A DNA stretch of 64,000 bases from Myxococcaceae bacterium (lineage in GTDB: Bacteria; Myxococcota; Myxococcia; Myxococcales; Myxococcaceae), in NCBI GenBank assembly GCA_016926755.1, contig JAFGNZ010000172.1, positions 1 through 64,000 of the forward strand, written 5' to 3'. Each line of letters begins with the position of its first letter. Positions within the stretch are counted from its first letter, which is position 1. The notes beneath the pieces are model-generated. The model ran no database searches, was not told the origin of the DNA, and saw only the letters and a list, made by a program, of their open reading frames with translations. Of this stretch, positions 29,909-37,788 are shown piece after piece. Position numbers and translations under genes: made by a program.

Positions 29909-30682
29909 TCAGCTCAGCAGCCAGCGCAGGGCGAACGGCAGCCGCCGCTGCCAGTCCCGCTCGTGGTGCTGTCCGCCCGGCTCCAGCACGAGGATCACCT
30001 CGTGATCATGATACCCCAGCTGCTTGAGGTGCCCATGGAAGTCCCGCGTGGCCTCGCCGTAGTTGAGGGGGAAGCCGTCGCCGGGGATGTGCTCGGTGCT
30101 GCCGGCGTCCAGGTAGATGCGGCTCCAGCGGCGGCTGTGCTCCTTCCACTCCTCGAAGAGCTGGCCCTGGCTCCACATCACCGTGGGGGACAGCGCGCCG
30201 ATGCGGCCGAACAGCTCCGGGTACTTCCACCCGAGGTACAGCGACATCAGCCCGCCCAGCGAGGAGCCCATGGTCCCCGTCCACTGAGCGCCCTGGCGTG
30301 TGCGGTAGACGCGGTCCACGTAGGGCTTGAGCTGCTCCACCAGGAAGCGCGCGTACAGCGGGCCGCGCGCCTGCACGCGGCTGCGCGGCTCGTCCCACGG
30401 CGAGTAGTCCCGGTGCCGCCCGGCCCCCGAGTCCACCGCGACGATGAGCCAGGGCTCCAGCCGGCCCTCGCCCACCATGGCCTCCAGCGCGCGGTTGGCG
30501 CACCACGTGTCGAACAGCGCCGACTCCGGGTGCGCGAAGACGTTCTGCCCGTCGTGCATATAGAGGACGGGGTAGCGATGCGCGCCGTGCTCGTCGTAGC
30601 CGTCCGGCGTGTAGATGCGGACGGTGTGGGTGGAGCCCTCCTGCGGGGAGGGGAAGTCGCGGATGATGTGGACGTGGCCCAT
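29909..30682 (-). CDS. Alpha/beta-hydrolase putative esterase (esterase D/enterochelin esterase family)
   Basis: A 257-residue protein starting at ATG 30682 (MGHVHIIRDFPSPQEG). The frame continues upstream but without coding character. Features of the PF00756-type esterase fold: TVRIYTPDGYDEHG, YPVLYMHDGQNVF, WLIVAVDSG, the nucleophile elbow GSSLGGLMSLY, and a C-terminal His in PGGQHHERDWQRRLPFAL. No signal peptide, so the location is cytoplasmic unless exported by other means. Members hydrolyse carboxylic esters, siderophore trilactones or glycans; the substrate is not evident. Divergent from the RsbRD histidine kinase across 391 bp. Confidence 0.9.
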   Translation of the reverse strand: MGHVHIIRDFPSPQEGSTHTVRIYTPDGYDEHGAHRYPVLYMHDGQNVFAHPESALFDTWCANRALEAMVGEGRLEPWLIVAVDSGAGRHRDYSPWDEPRSRVQARGPLYARFLVEQLKPYVDRVYRTRQGAQWTGTMGSSLGGLMSLYLGWKYPELFGRIGALSPTVMWSQGQLFEEWKEHSRRWSRIYLDAGSTEHIPGDGFPLNYGEATRDFHGHLKQLGYHDHEVILVLEPGGQHHERDWQRRLPFALRWLLS

Positions 30683-31073
30683 GGAGCAGGCACCAGCGGC
30701 CAGGCCTGCGCTCCTGGGCGGCGGTGAGGCGCTGAACGATAGATGGCCGCGCACCGGGGGCCAACCTCGGAAGTGCGCGCCGCCGTCAGGGGGGCGGATT
30801 TCCCAGGGCCCCGCTGCTGGCCTGCTCTCGGGCAGCCAGGCTCGCCCTGGAGACCAGGCCTCCCGCCGGAGTGCTCGCCATCCCCCGCGACAGTGGACAC
30901 ATTTGCTGGCGACACGAGAGAGACGGAGGACCACCGTTGGAAGCCACACCGATGAGCTCCGTCACCCGGGTCGATGCCAGAGGGCGCATGGGGGAGCGGC
31001 GCGCCAGGCCCCCCCTGCCCTGGTGGCTCTCGGAGGAGCGGGGGGCGTTGCCTCCGCCGGGAGGGCTGCCAGC
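30683..31073. other. Intergenic region of 391 bp between divergent genes
   Basis: It holds the promoters of the esterase and the histidine kinase genes. A TGGACACATTTGCT stretch near 30893 looks like a sigma-54 element but the GG-GC distance is two bases short. A short reading frame in the right half (30952-31077) is listed separately. Nothing else was recognised. Confidence 0.4.
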
Positions 31074-31077
31074 GTGA
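30952..31077 (+). CDS. Possible 41-residue leader peptide coupled to the histidine kinase start
   Basis: ATG at 30952 follows GGAAG by 8 bp. The frame encodes a basic, Arg/Pro-rich peptide (MSSVTRVDARGRMGERRARP...) and its TGA overlaps the GTG start of the kinase as GTGA. That overlap is typical of translational coupling but can occur by chance in GC-rich DNA. No homologue is recognised. Confidence 0.22.
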   Translation: MSSVTRVDARGRMGERRARPPLPWWLSEERGALPPPGGLPA

Positions 31078-32972
31078 GCCAGTGCGATCCGTCGAGCGAG
31101 GGCCTCGCTGCCTTCCTGGAAGCCCGAATCGAGGACATCAGCCGCAGGTGGGAGGAGCGGGTGCGAGCTGGGCTCTCACCCGAGGGCCTGTACTGGCGGA
31201 AGCTCGTGGACACACTGCCGGGGTTCCTCGTCGCGCTGGTGAATGCGCTGCGGGGCGCCTGGGTGCCAGCAAGCCCCGCTTCGACGGAGGCCACCGCCGA
31301 GGCTCAGGGCGACCAGCGCTACCGCGTGGGCCTCGACCTCGCCGCGGTGGCGCGGGAGTACTCGGTGCTGCGGGACGTCATCCTCGAGATCCTCCAGGAG
31401 GGCGCATACCCGCTCGAGTCCGACACGCAACGGCACCTGCTCGTCAGCCTCGACACGGCCCTGGCGGAGGCCCTGCGGCGCTACACCCTGCAGCACGAGC
31501 AGGACGAGGCGCGCGAGCGGCTGAGCCGCGTGCTGACGTCGCTGCCCATCGTCTTCTTCTCCCTCGACACCCGCGGGGTGTTCCGGCTCGCCCAGGGGCA
31601 GGGGCTCGAGAGGGCCGGGTTCGAGCCGGGCCAGCTGGAGGGCAGGTCCGTCGTCGAGCTCGCCGAGGGCCATCCGACGGCCATCTCGACCCTCGAGCGG
31701 GCGCTGCGCGGGGAGGCGTTCACCACGGAGCTGGAGTTCCGGGGCATGTACTTCGAGCTGCGCTTCATGCCCGAGCGTGGCCCGGACGGCGCGCTCTTGA
31801 GTGTCTCGGGCCTGGCGATGGACATCACCGAGCGCCGGCGCACCGAGGCGGAGCTACGCCAGTCCGAGATGCGCTACCGCCTGGCCACCCTGGCCACCAG
31901 CGACACCATCTGGGACTGGGATCTCGGCACGAATCGGGTGCTCTGGAGCGTGAACCTCTACCAGCTCATCGGGGGCGCGCTGGGGGAGACGGATCTGGCC
32001 ATCGACTGGTGGTTCGAGCACATCCACCCCGAGGAGCGGGAGCGCGTGGTGCGTGGAGTCCACGCCGTCATCGAGGGTGGAGGCACCCACTGGGTGGATG
32101 AGCACCGCTTCCGGCGCGAGGACGGCGCGTACCTCTTCGTCAGGGAGCGGGGCTACGTGCTGCGAGATGAGCACGGCCGGGCGGTGCGCATGGTGGGAGC
32201 CCTCCATGACATCACCCGGCGCAAGGAGGCCGAGCAGGATGAGCGGCGGCGGGCCGACTTCGAGCAGCACCTCATCGGCATCGTCAGCCATGATCTGCGC
32301 AACCCCCTCAACGCCATCTCCATGGCCTCGGCGCAGCTGCTCAAGCAGGGCAGGCTGGACACGGGGCAGCTCCGCTCCGTGCAGCGCATCGTCGCCAGCG
32401 CCGAGCGCGCCACGCGGATGCTGAGAGATCTGCTGGACTTCACCCAGGCGCGGCTGGGGGGCGGCCTGCCGGTAGAGCTCCGGTCGCTGGACCTGCACGA
32501 GCTCGCGCGGCAGGTGGTGGATGAGGCGCACCTGGCGTACCCGCACCGGCAGCTCATCGTGGAGCAGCGCGGGGATGGGAGGGGGGCGTGGGACGCGGAC
32601 CGGCTGACCCAGCTCATCGTCAACCTCATGAACAACGCGCTCACCTACGGTGACGCGCACGGCGCGGTGCGGGTGCGCACCGATGGCCTGCCCGACGCGG
32701 TCGTGCTCTCCGTGCACAACATGGGGAAGCCCATCCCGGCCGAGCTGATGTCCCGGATCTTCGAGCCGCTCAAGCGTGGGGAGAGCAAGGGCACCCGGAA
32801 CAGCCACTCGATCGGCCTGGGGCTCTTCATCGTCAAGCACATCGTCGAGGCCCACGGCGGCTCCATCTCCGTGAGCTCCACCCCGCAGGATGGGACGACC
32901 TTCACGGTGTCCCTGCCCCGGCGCCCGGCTCCGGCTCCCGAGCCTCCGCCTCCCGGGCCTCTACACTCTTGA
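31074..32972 (+). CDS. Sensor histidine kinase, RsbRD-PAS-PAS-HisKA-HATPase
   Basis: A 632-residue cytoplasmic kinase. The GTG at 31074 is chosen because GGGAGGG lies 8 bp upstream; the longer frame has no coding character. Residues ~8-145 look like an RsbRD N-terminal helical sensor (FLEARIEDISRRWEERV, VAREYSVLRDVILE). Two PAS domains follow (~150-265 and ~270-390), each ending with the PAC motif (MDITERRR, HDITRRKE). HisKA has GIVSHDLRNPLNAIS with phospho-acceptor H406; the ATPase lobe has NLMNNALTYG and SIGLGLFIVKHIV. The G1 box reads SVHNMGKPI in place of the usual DxGxGI, a deviation seen in some kinases. No response regulator is adjacent. Confidence 0.92.
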   Translation: MSQCDPSSEGLAAFLEARIEDISRRWEERVRAGLSPEGLYWRKLVDTLPGFLVALVNALRGAWVPASPASTEATAEAQGDQRYRVGLDLAAVAREYSVLRDVILEILQEGAYPLESDTQRHLLVSLDTALAEALRRYTLQHEQDEARERLSRVLTSLPIVFFSLDTRGVFRLAQGQGLERAGFEPGQLEGRSVVELAEGHPTAISTLERALRGEAFTTELEFRGMYFELRFMPERGPDGALLSVSGLAMDITERRRTEAELRQSEMRYRLATLATSDTIWDWDLGTNRVLWSVNLYQLIGGALGETDLAIDWWFEHIHPEERERVVRGVHAVIEGGGTHWVDEHRFRREDGAYLFVRERGYVLRDEHGRAVRMVGALHDITRRKEAEQDERRRADFEQHLIGIVSHDLRNPLNAISMASAQLLKQGRLDTGQLRSVQRIVASAERATRMLRDLLDFTQARLGGGLPVELRSLDLHELARQVVDEAHLAYPHRQLIVEQRGDGRGAWDADRLTQLIVNLMNNALTYGDAHGAVRVRTDGLPDAVVLSVHNMGKPIPAELMSRIFEPLKRGESKGTRNSHSIGLGLFIVKHIVEAHGGSISVSSTPQDGTTFTVSLPRRPAPAPEPPPPGPLHS

Positions 32973-33470
32973 GGGGGGGAGCGCGCCCGTAGCGACGCGC
33001 CCAGCACCATCATCTAAATGGAGCGTCCCGGCTGTGGCAGGGAGGCAGCAGTGACCCTCCCCGAGACGTTCCGGCGCGGTGGCGCGAGCGAAAAATCGGG
33101 GGGGAGTGGGTCATGAAGACCACACTGTCCGTCTTGCAGAAGGCACAGATAACCCCCTGGTGTCTGGAATGACTCAGAAAGCGTGAATGTCAGCCTCTGC
33201 ACGTAGAGCCCGTTTCACCGGCGGCGGGCAACCAGCGAGGTTTCGCCAGCCATGATTCATCCCTGAATTCGCGTGCTTCGTGAATGAAGTGCCCGCGAAT
33301 GGCTCCGCGTTGGGGGGCAAGGACGGGAAAACCGGGGAGCGGGGAGATTCACGGATGAAGAGCGGCGCCGGCCCGTGTCCATGTCCTTTCGGCCATTTGT
33401 TCGGGTGGCATGCGCCCTGCTCATGAAGCTCATCAGTACGGGAGAAACCACAACATCGCGAGAAAAGCCT
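32973..33470. other. Intergenic region of 498 bp upstream of the FabH-like gene
   Basis: The region has lower GC than its neighbours. It contains an inverted repeat ATTCGCG (33267-33273)/CGCGAAT (33294-33300) and a sigma-54 promoter match at 33406-33421 (listed separately). Several short frames exist but none has a ribosome site with coding bias. The length of leader and the inverted repeat upstream of a sigma-54 site would fit binding of an enhancer-binding protein. Confidence 0.4.
33406..33421 (+). promoter_or_regulatory. Sigma-54 promoter match (-24/-12)
   Basis: TGGCATGCGCCCTGCT agrees with the consensus TGGCACG-N4-TTGCW at all but two positions and has the invariant GG and GC exactly 10 bp apart. 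Transcription would start near 33432, about 40 bp before the ATG of the FabH-like gene, a normal leader length. The sequence match is seen; use by RNA polymerase is inferred. Confidence 0.5.
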
Positions 33471-34565
33471 ATGCCCACTGTTCGCTTCGCTGGAGCTGGT
33501 GCCTTCGTCCCTTCCCGAACCATCAACAACGAGCGCATCGCGAAGGCCTTTCCGGGCTGGTCGGCTGAGCGGATCCTCGAGAAGACGGGCATCGTCGAGC
33601 GGCGATACCTGTGGGAGATCAACGAGAAGGGCACGGCGATCCCGCCGCCCGAGAATGATCTGCCCGTCTACCCTGCCTCCAACACCGATATGTGCGAGAT
33701 CGCCCTGCAGCGGGCGCTGCAGCAGTCGGGGGTGGAGCCGAAGGAGCTGGACGCCATCTTCGTCGTCACCTGCACGCCGGACGAGCTGAACTTCAACCAC
33801 GACGCGATGGAGCTTCACCGGCGCCTGGGGTGCCGCGCGGACACCTTCGCGCTGGTGGTTGACGACGGCTGCGGCGGCACCCCGTACATCATCGACATGG
33901 CGAGCAAGATGATGGAGGGCGGCCGCTTCAAGACGGTGGCGGTGGTGGCCTCCACGCTGTCCTCTCCGCAGCTGCACCGGGACGTGTACACGGACGAGAT
34001 CGTCCCCGAGCCCGGGCGCAAGCCGCTCAACGCGTACCTGTCCGCGTACGTCTTCGGGGATGGGGCGGGCGCGGTGATTCTGCGCGCGGATGGCGAGGAG
34101 GGCAGCGGCATCCTGGCGACGATGTCCGGCAACACGCACGGCGAGCTGGTCATCCGCCGCGGTGGCGGGATGATGAAGCTGCCCTACCAGGGGCGGACGC
34201 GCCCGGGGGACCTGGCCTTCGTGGTGGATGGGCAGAAGGTGGCGGAGAGCTACCCTCTGTACATGCGCCACTGCATCGACACCGTGCTGGAGCAGCACCC
34301 CGAGCTGGCCTCCGAGGTGAAGCGCTACTACTTCCACCAGCCCAACCGGCGGCTGATGGAGTTCTTCATCCAGGGAGCGGAGCTGCCCGCGGAGCGCGTG
34401 GCGATGAACGTCCACCGCTACGGCAACACCTCCGCGGCGGGGATGCTCATCCTGCTGGCCGAGGATCTCGAGTCCGGCCAGGTGCGCCTGGGCAGCGGGG
34501 ATCTGGTGCTGGTGGCCGCGGTGGGTGCTAGCGTCCACTACGGCGCCCAGCTCGTGCGGCTGTAG
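33471..34565 (+). CDS. 3-oxoacyl-ACP synthase III (FabH)-like thiolase-fold enzyme
   Basis: A 364-residue protein from ATG 33471; upstream in-frame ATGs would add an unlikely N-terminal tail. The thiolase-fold Cys-His-Asn triad of ketoacyl synthase III is complete: Cys134 in DDGCGGTPY, His289 in FHQPNRRLMEF, Asn319 in YGNTSAAG. The C-terminal VLVAAVGASVHYGAQL corresponds to the FabH end. Such enzymes start fatty acid synthesis or condense acyl units in secondary metabolism. No other fatty-acid or polyketide gene is near, so this is a stand-alone paralogue with a special product, probably switched on by sigma-54 (promoter match 50 bp upstream). Confidence 0.92.
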   Translation: MPTVRFAGAGAFVPSRTINNERIAKAFPGWSAERILEKTGIVERRYLWEINEKGTAIPPPENDLPVYPASNTDMCEIALQRALQQSGVEPKELDAIFVVTCTPDELNFNHDAMELHRRLGCRADTFALVVDDGCGGTPYIIDMASKMMEGGRFKTVAVVASTLSSPQLHRDVYTDEIVPEPGRKPLNAYLSAYVFGDGAGAVILRADGEEGSGILATMSGNTHGELVIRRGGGMMKLPYQGRTRPGDLAFVVDGQKVAESYPLYMRHCIDTVLEQHPELASEVKRYYFHQPNRRLMEFFIQGAELPAERVAMNVHRYGNTSAAGMLILLAEDLESGQVRLGSGDLVLVAAVGASVHYGAQLVRL

Positions 34566-34634
34566 CCGCGGGGGGCTGCGAATGTCGGGTATCCTTGCCA
34601 TCATGACAGGCACACCCTTCGAGGGAGGTGCCGC

Positions 34635-35246
34635 TTGTCACGGATGCCCGGCTGTGTCGTTGCGCTCGCGCTGATCCTACCCGTCTCGGCGCTGGCGGGC
34701 GAGGTGGTGTACCAGCTCCGGACGGAGGAGGATCCGAAGGCCGTGGCGGATCCGAAGGCCTGCCAGGCCGCGCCGTTCCAGGCGAACGTGCGGCTGCCGG
34801 GGAGCATCTCCGCGCCGGAGAGCTCGGCGGACGGCAAGCTGAAGCCCGGCGGACGGAAGGGGGCGGGGACGGCGCTGGCGTGCGTGCGCATCACGGACCG
34901 CGCCTTCCCCGAGGGCTCGCAGGCGGACATCTACGCGCGCTTCGAGCTGAAGGAGGGGCGCTTCACGGGGGTGGGCCGGTGCATGGTGGTGAGCAACGCG
35001 GTGCCGCGCCCTGGCGTGGTGCTCGCCAGCTGCGCGCTGAAGCTGACGGAGTTTCCCCCTGCCTACGCCGGCGGCTCCGCGACGAGCGCCAGCGTCTTCA
35101 ACCCGCTCAACCTCCCTGGCTACAACACCGGCTCGCTGTGGACGCTGCGCGTGCTCCAGCCGGATCCTGCGGCGGGCGCCGCGCCGGCGGGCGCTGGGAA
35201 GGAGCCGGCCAAGGCTCCCGCGGGCAACAAGGCTCCGCCGAAGTAG
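34635..35246 (+). CDS. Secreted protein of unknown function
   Basis: A 203-residue product. GGAGG at 34624-34628 sits at the right distance for the TTG start at 34635 (MSRMPGCVVALALILPV); the ATG at 34644 would be too far. The Sec signal ends at SALAGE. The mature part has four cysteines (ACQAA, ALACVR, GRCMVV, ASCALK) that probably form two disulfides, with strand-like segments between, and ends in a low-complexity Ala/Pro/Lys tail. No family recognised. It is followed after 35 bp by the broken propeller gene. Confidence 0.72.
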   Translation: MSRMPGCVVALALILPVSALAGEVVYQLRTEEDPKAVADPKACQAAPFQANVRLPGSISAPESSADGKLKPGGRKGAGTALACVRITDRAFPEGSQADIYARFELKEGRFTGVGRCMVVSNAVPRPGVVLASCALKLTEFPPAYAGGSATSASVFNPLNLPGYNTGSLWTLRVLQPDPAAGAAPAGAGKEPAKAPAGNKAPPK

Positions 35247-35281
35247 CGCGCCCCTCCGCGCAGACGCTGGACCTCATCGAC

Positions 35282-37277
35282 GTGAATGGCCCGGCCGTCT
35301 CGTATGACGGGAAGACCATCGTCTTCTCCGGCCTGCCCGCGGGCTCCTACAACACGTCACCGGCGCGCTCCATCGGAGCATGGCGCCTGTACGCGATCGA
35401 CGCGGATGGGACGAACCTGCGTCAGGTGACGCACTCGGACGTGAGCCTGGATTACAGCCGCTTCGGCGACGCGGCTGGCGGGCTGCGGAGCTACGACGAC
35501 TTCGATCCGGCCTTCCTGCCGGATGGGCGCATCGTCTTCGCCTCCACGCGCTGGCCGGCGTACGGGCAGTACAGCGGGGTGCGCACGTCGAACCTCCACG
35601 TGGTGAACCTGGATGGGACGCGGATGCACCGCATCACCGCCGAGCGCAACGGGGCGGACCGGCCGCTGGTGGATCCGGTGACGGGGAAGATCGTCTACGC
35701 GCGCTGGTGGCGCAACCATCGCTTCCCCACCAACGACATGAGCACCGTGGAGCGTTCGGGGGGGAGGCTTCGACCAGAAGGACGGGCTGACGACGAACCG
35801 GAACAACCCGGTGGGAGGCTCGAGCATGTTCCGCAACGCGTGGCAGGCCGCCACCATCAACCCGGACGGCACGGGGTTGGAGATGTGGAACGGGCGCTTC
35901 CGGATGGAGGAGAGGAACCACGTCTACGGCGGGGCGTTCAGCCCGGAGGGCGTCTTCTTCGCCAACTTCTTCCCCATGTACAACATGACGGAGGCGAGCG
36001 GCTTTGGAGGCATCCGTCGCTACGAGCGCGGCCCCAACGCCTACCAGGCCGTCATCGGCGTGGCGGACTTCACGCTGGACTACCTGAGCCCGTCCAATCC
36101 CACCTCCTACGGCATCTTCAAGGGCACCTATGCCGCGGAGCCGGAGGTGCTGCCGGATGGGAGGCTGGTGGTGTCCCTGGCCCCGGACGTGATGCAGGAC
36201 TACGGGCTCTACGTGGTCGAGAAGGACGGCACGGGAGCACAGCTCATCCATGACGTGCCTGACGCCGCCGAGGTGCGCGCGCGAGTGCTGGGGCCGCGCC
36301 CGAAGCCGCCGGTGCTGCTGGACAGATTCCGCGACAACCCGGGCGCGCCGCCCGCGGCGCTCCTGCCACCGACGGAGCAAGGGCCGTATGCCGTGGACGG
36401 CACCTTCACCTTCGCGGCGCTCAACGTGTACGCCAACGCGCCGGTGGACTGGGACATCGTCAGCGCCGTGCCGGTGGGCTCGGCGGGCAGCATCCGGTTC
36501 TTCATTGATCACCAGCGCACCAGCCCTGGCTCCTTCCCGCACCTGGACTGGCCCATCCTCCTGGGAGAGAAGCCCATCGCGCCGGACGGCTCGGTGGTGG
36601 ACGAGACCGCGCCGGCCAACGTGCCGCTATTCGAGCAGCTCCGAGGCCCGGCGGCGCAGGGGTACGAGGTGCCGCTGACGGGGGGACCCTCCGCGGACGG
36701 GGCGGCGCACGTGGCGGGGATGAACTTTGGCCCGCCGGGCGCGGTGGCGCGGTGTGTGGGCTGCCATGCGGGCCACACGATGATCCCCGTCCCCGAGAGC
36801 GACGAGGAGGCGAAGTGGAGCAACCTGGCGCCGGGGGCCACCGTCACCGTCTCCACGACGAGGGACGCCAACACGAACCGGGGGCTGATCGACCGGAGGG
36901 TGCTGAAGGGGGAGAACTGGCGGTACTGGGCGAGCGCCTCGGATCAGCAGGCGAACCAGTGGGTGCAGCTCACCTTCCCGGTGCCGGTGACGGTGCGCAA
37001 GGTGCGCCTGTACAACCCGCGGCAGGGCGGCGAGGCGAGCTCCTCCGTCCAGGTGGGCGCCGCCACGGTGAGGCTCTACGCGGATGCGGATGGCTCGCAG
37101 CAGGTGGGCAGCGGCACGGCGAGCAACCTCTCCGTCTCTGGCACGGACGTGGACTTCGCGGACGTGAAGGCGCGCGTGGTGCGCATGGAGCTGAGCCAGG
37201 TGACGGGCACCTTCTACGGCGCGCGGGTGGCGAGCCTGGCGGAGATCGAGGTGATTGCCCGGGGCGAGGCCCCCTAG
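35282..37277 (+). pseudogene. Broken propeller / HzsA-like / F5/8C secreted protein: 5' truncated and frameshifted
   Basis: Coding character starts abruptly near 35282 (LDVNGP-like opening NGPAVSYDGKTIVFSG) with no signal peptide and no ribosome site. PD40 propeller repeats run in frame to about 35760 (ARWWRNHRFPTNDMSTVERSGG). There a run of seven G (35758-35764) separates this frame from the next, where the protein continues as GGFDQKDGLTTNRNNPVGG. Six G would restore one frame. After the propeller come a region like the middle domain of hydrazine synthase alpha, a CVGCH motif near 36760, and a C-terminal discoidin (F5/8 type C) domain from about 36840. Intact relatives would be about 800 residues with a signal peptide. 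Either a decayed gene or two errors in sequence. Confidence 0.7.
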
Positions 37278-37788
37278 AGCACCGAATCGTTTGAAGTTCA
37301 CGTTATCCCGCTTTAGGCAGGCCCCGACTACGCTGAACCGATTCGAGGGCACCCTGCCGATGCGCTCTGGCCGAACCTGTATGGCTGTCAGACAGGTTTG
37401 CCCAGCGCGCTGCCGCCACGGGCTGCCGTCCCCACTCCTGTCCACCGAGTGGAACCGCCAGCGTCGATCCTGCTGCTAAGTGTCTGGAACCACTCGGCCT
37501 CAAACAGATCGGCACTCTCTAGGCCCGCGGCGGCACTACACCTTCCGTGGTGGCCGGCCCCGCGCGCGCGGTGGCGAGCATCAGCATTTCACCAGGACAA
37601 GGAATAGGTCAGGAACCGGGAGAGTCCTGGTTGTTCATTTTTAATTCAATTCTACTGAAGACACTCATTTCAGGTTTAGCTGAGAAGCAAAACGGCGATG
37701 CTCTTCCTTTTGCGTTTCACTTTGGGTTAAACGTGGCATGTCCATTCGTGAACAGAGCTGGACATTCAATCACAACGCAGGGGGCCAA
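37278..37788. other. Intergenic region of 511 bp, A/T-rich in its right part
   Basis: The stretch 37615-37740 is the most A/T-rich of the window (for example TTCATTTTTAATTCAATTCTAC). It probably holds the promoter of the following lipoprotein gene; TTGTTC (near 37629) with TACTGA 16 bp later is a possible sigma-70-like pair but is not convincing. A weak inverted repeat CGAATCG/CGATTCG flanks 37285-37345. No gene is seen. Confidence 0.4.

Noticed and set aside
30893-30906. Sigma-54-like TGGACACATTTGCT upstream of the RsbRD kinase
   Set aside because: GG and GC are 8 bp apart in place of the required 10.
33035-33055. TGGCAGGGAGGCAGCA as a second sigma-54 site before the FabH-like gene
   Set aside because: The spacing fits but three consensus bases differ, including both T of the -12 box, and it is over 400 bp from the start codon.
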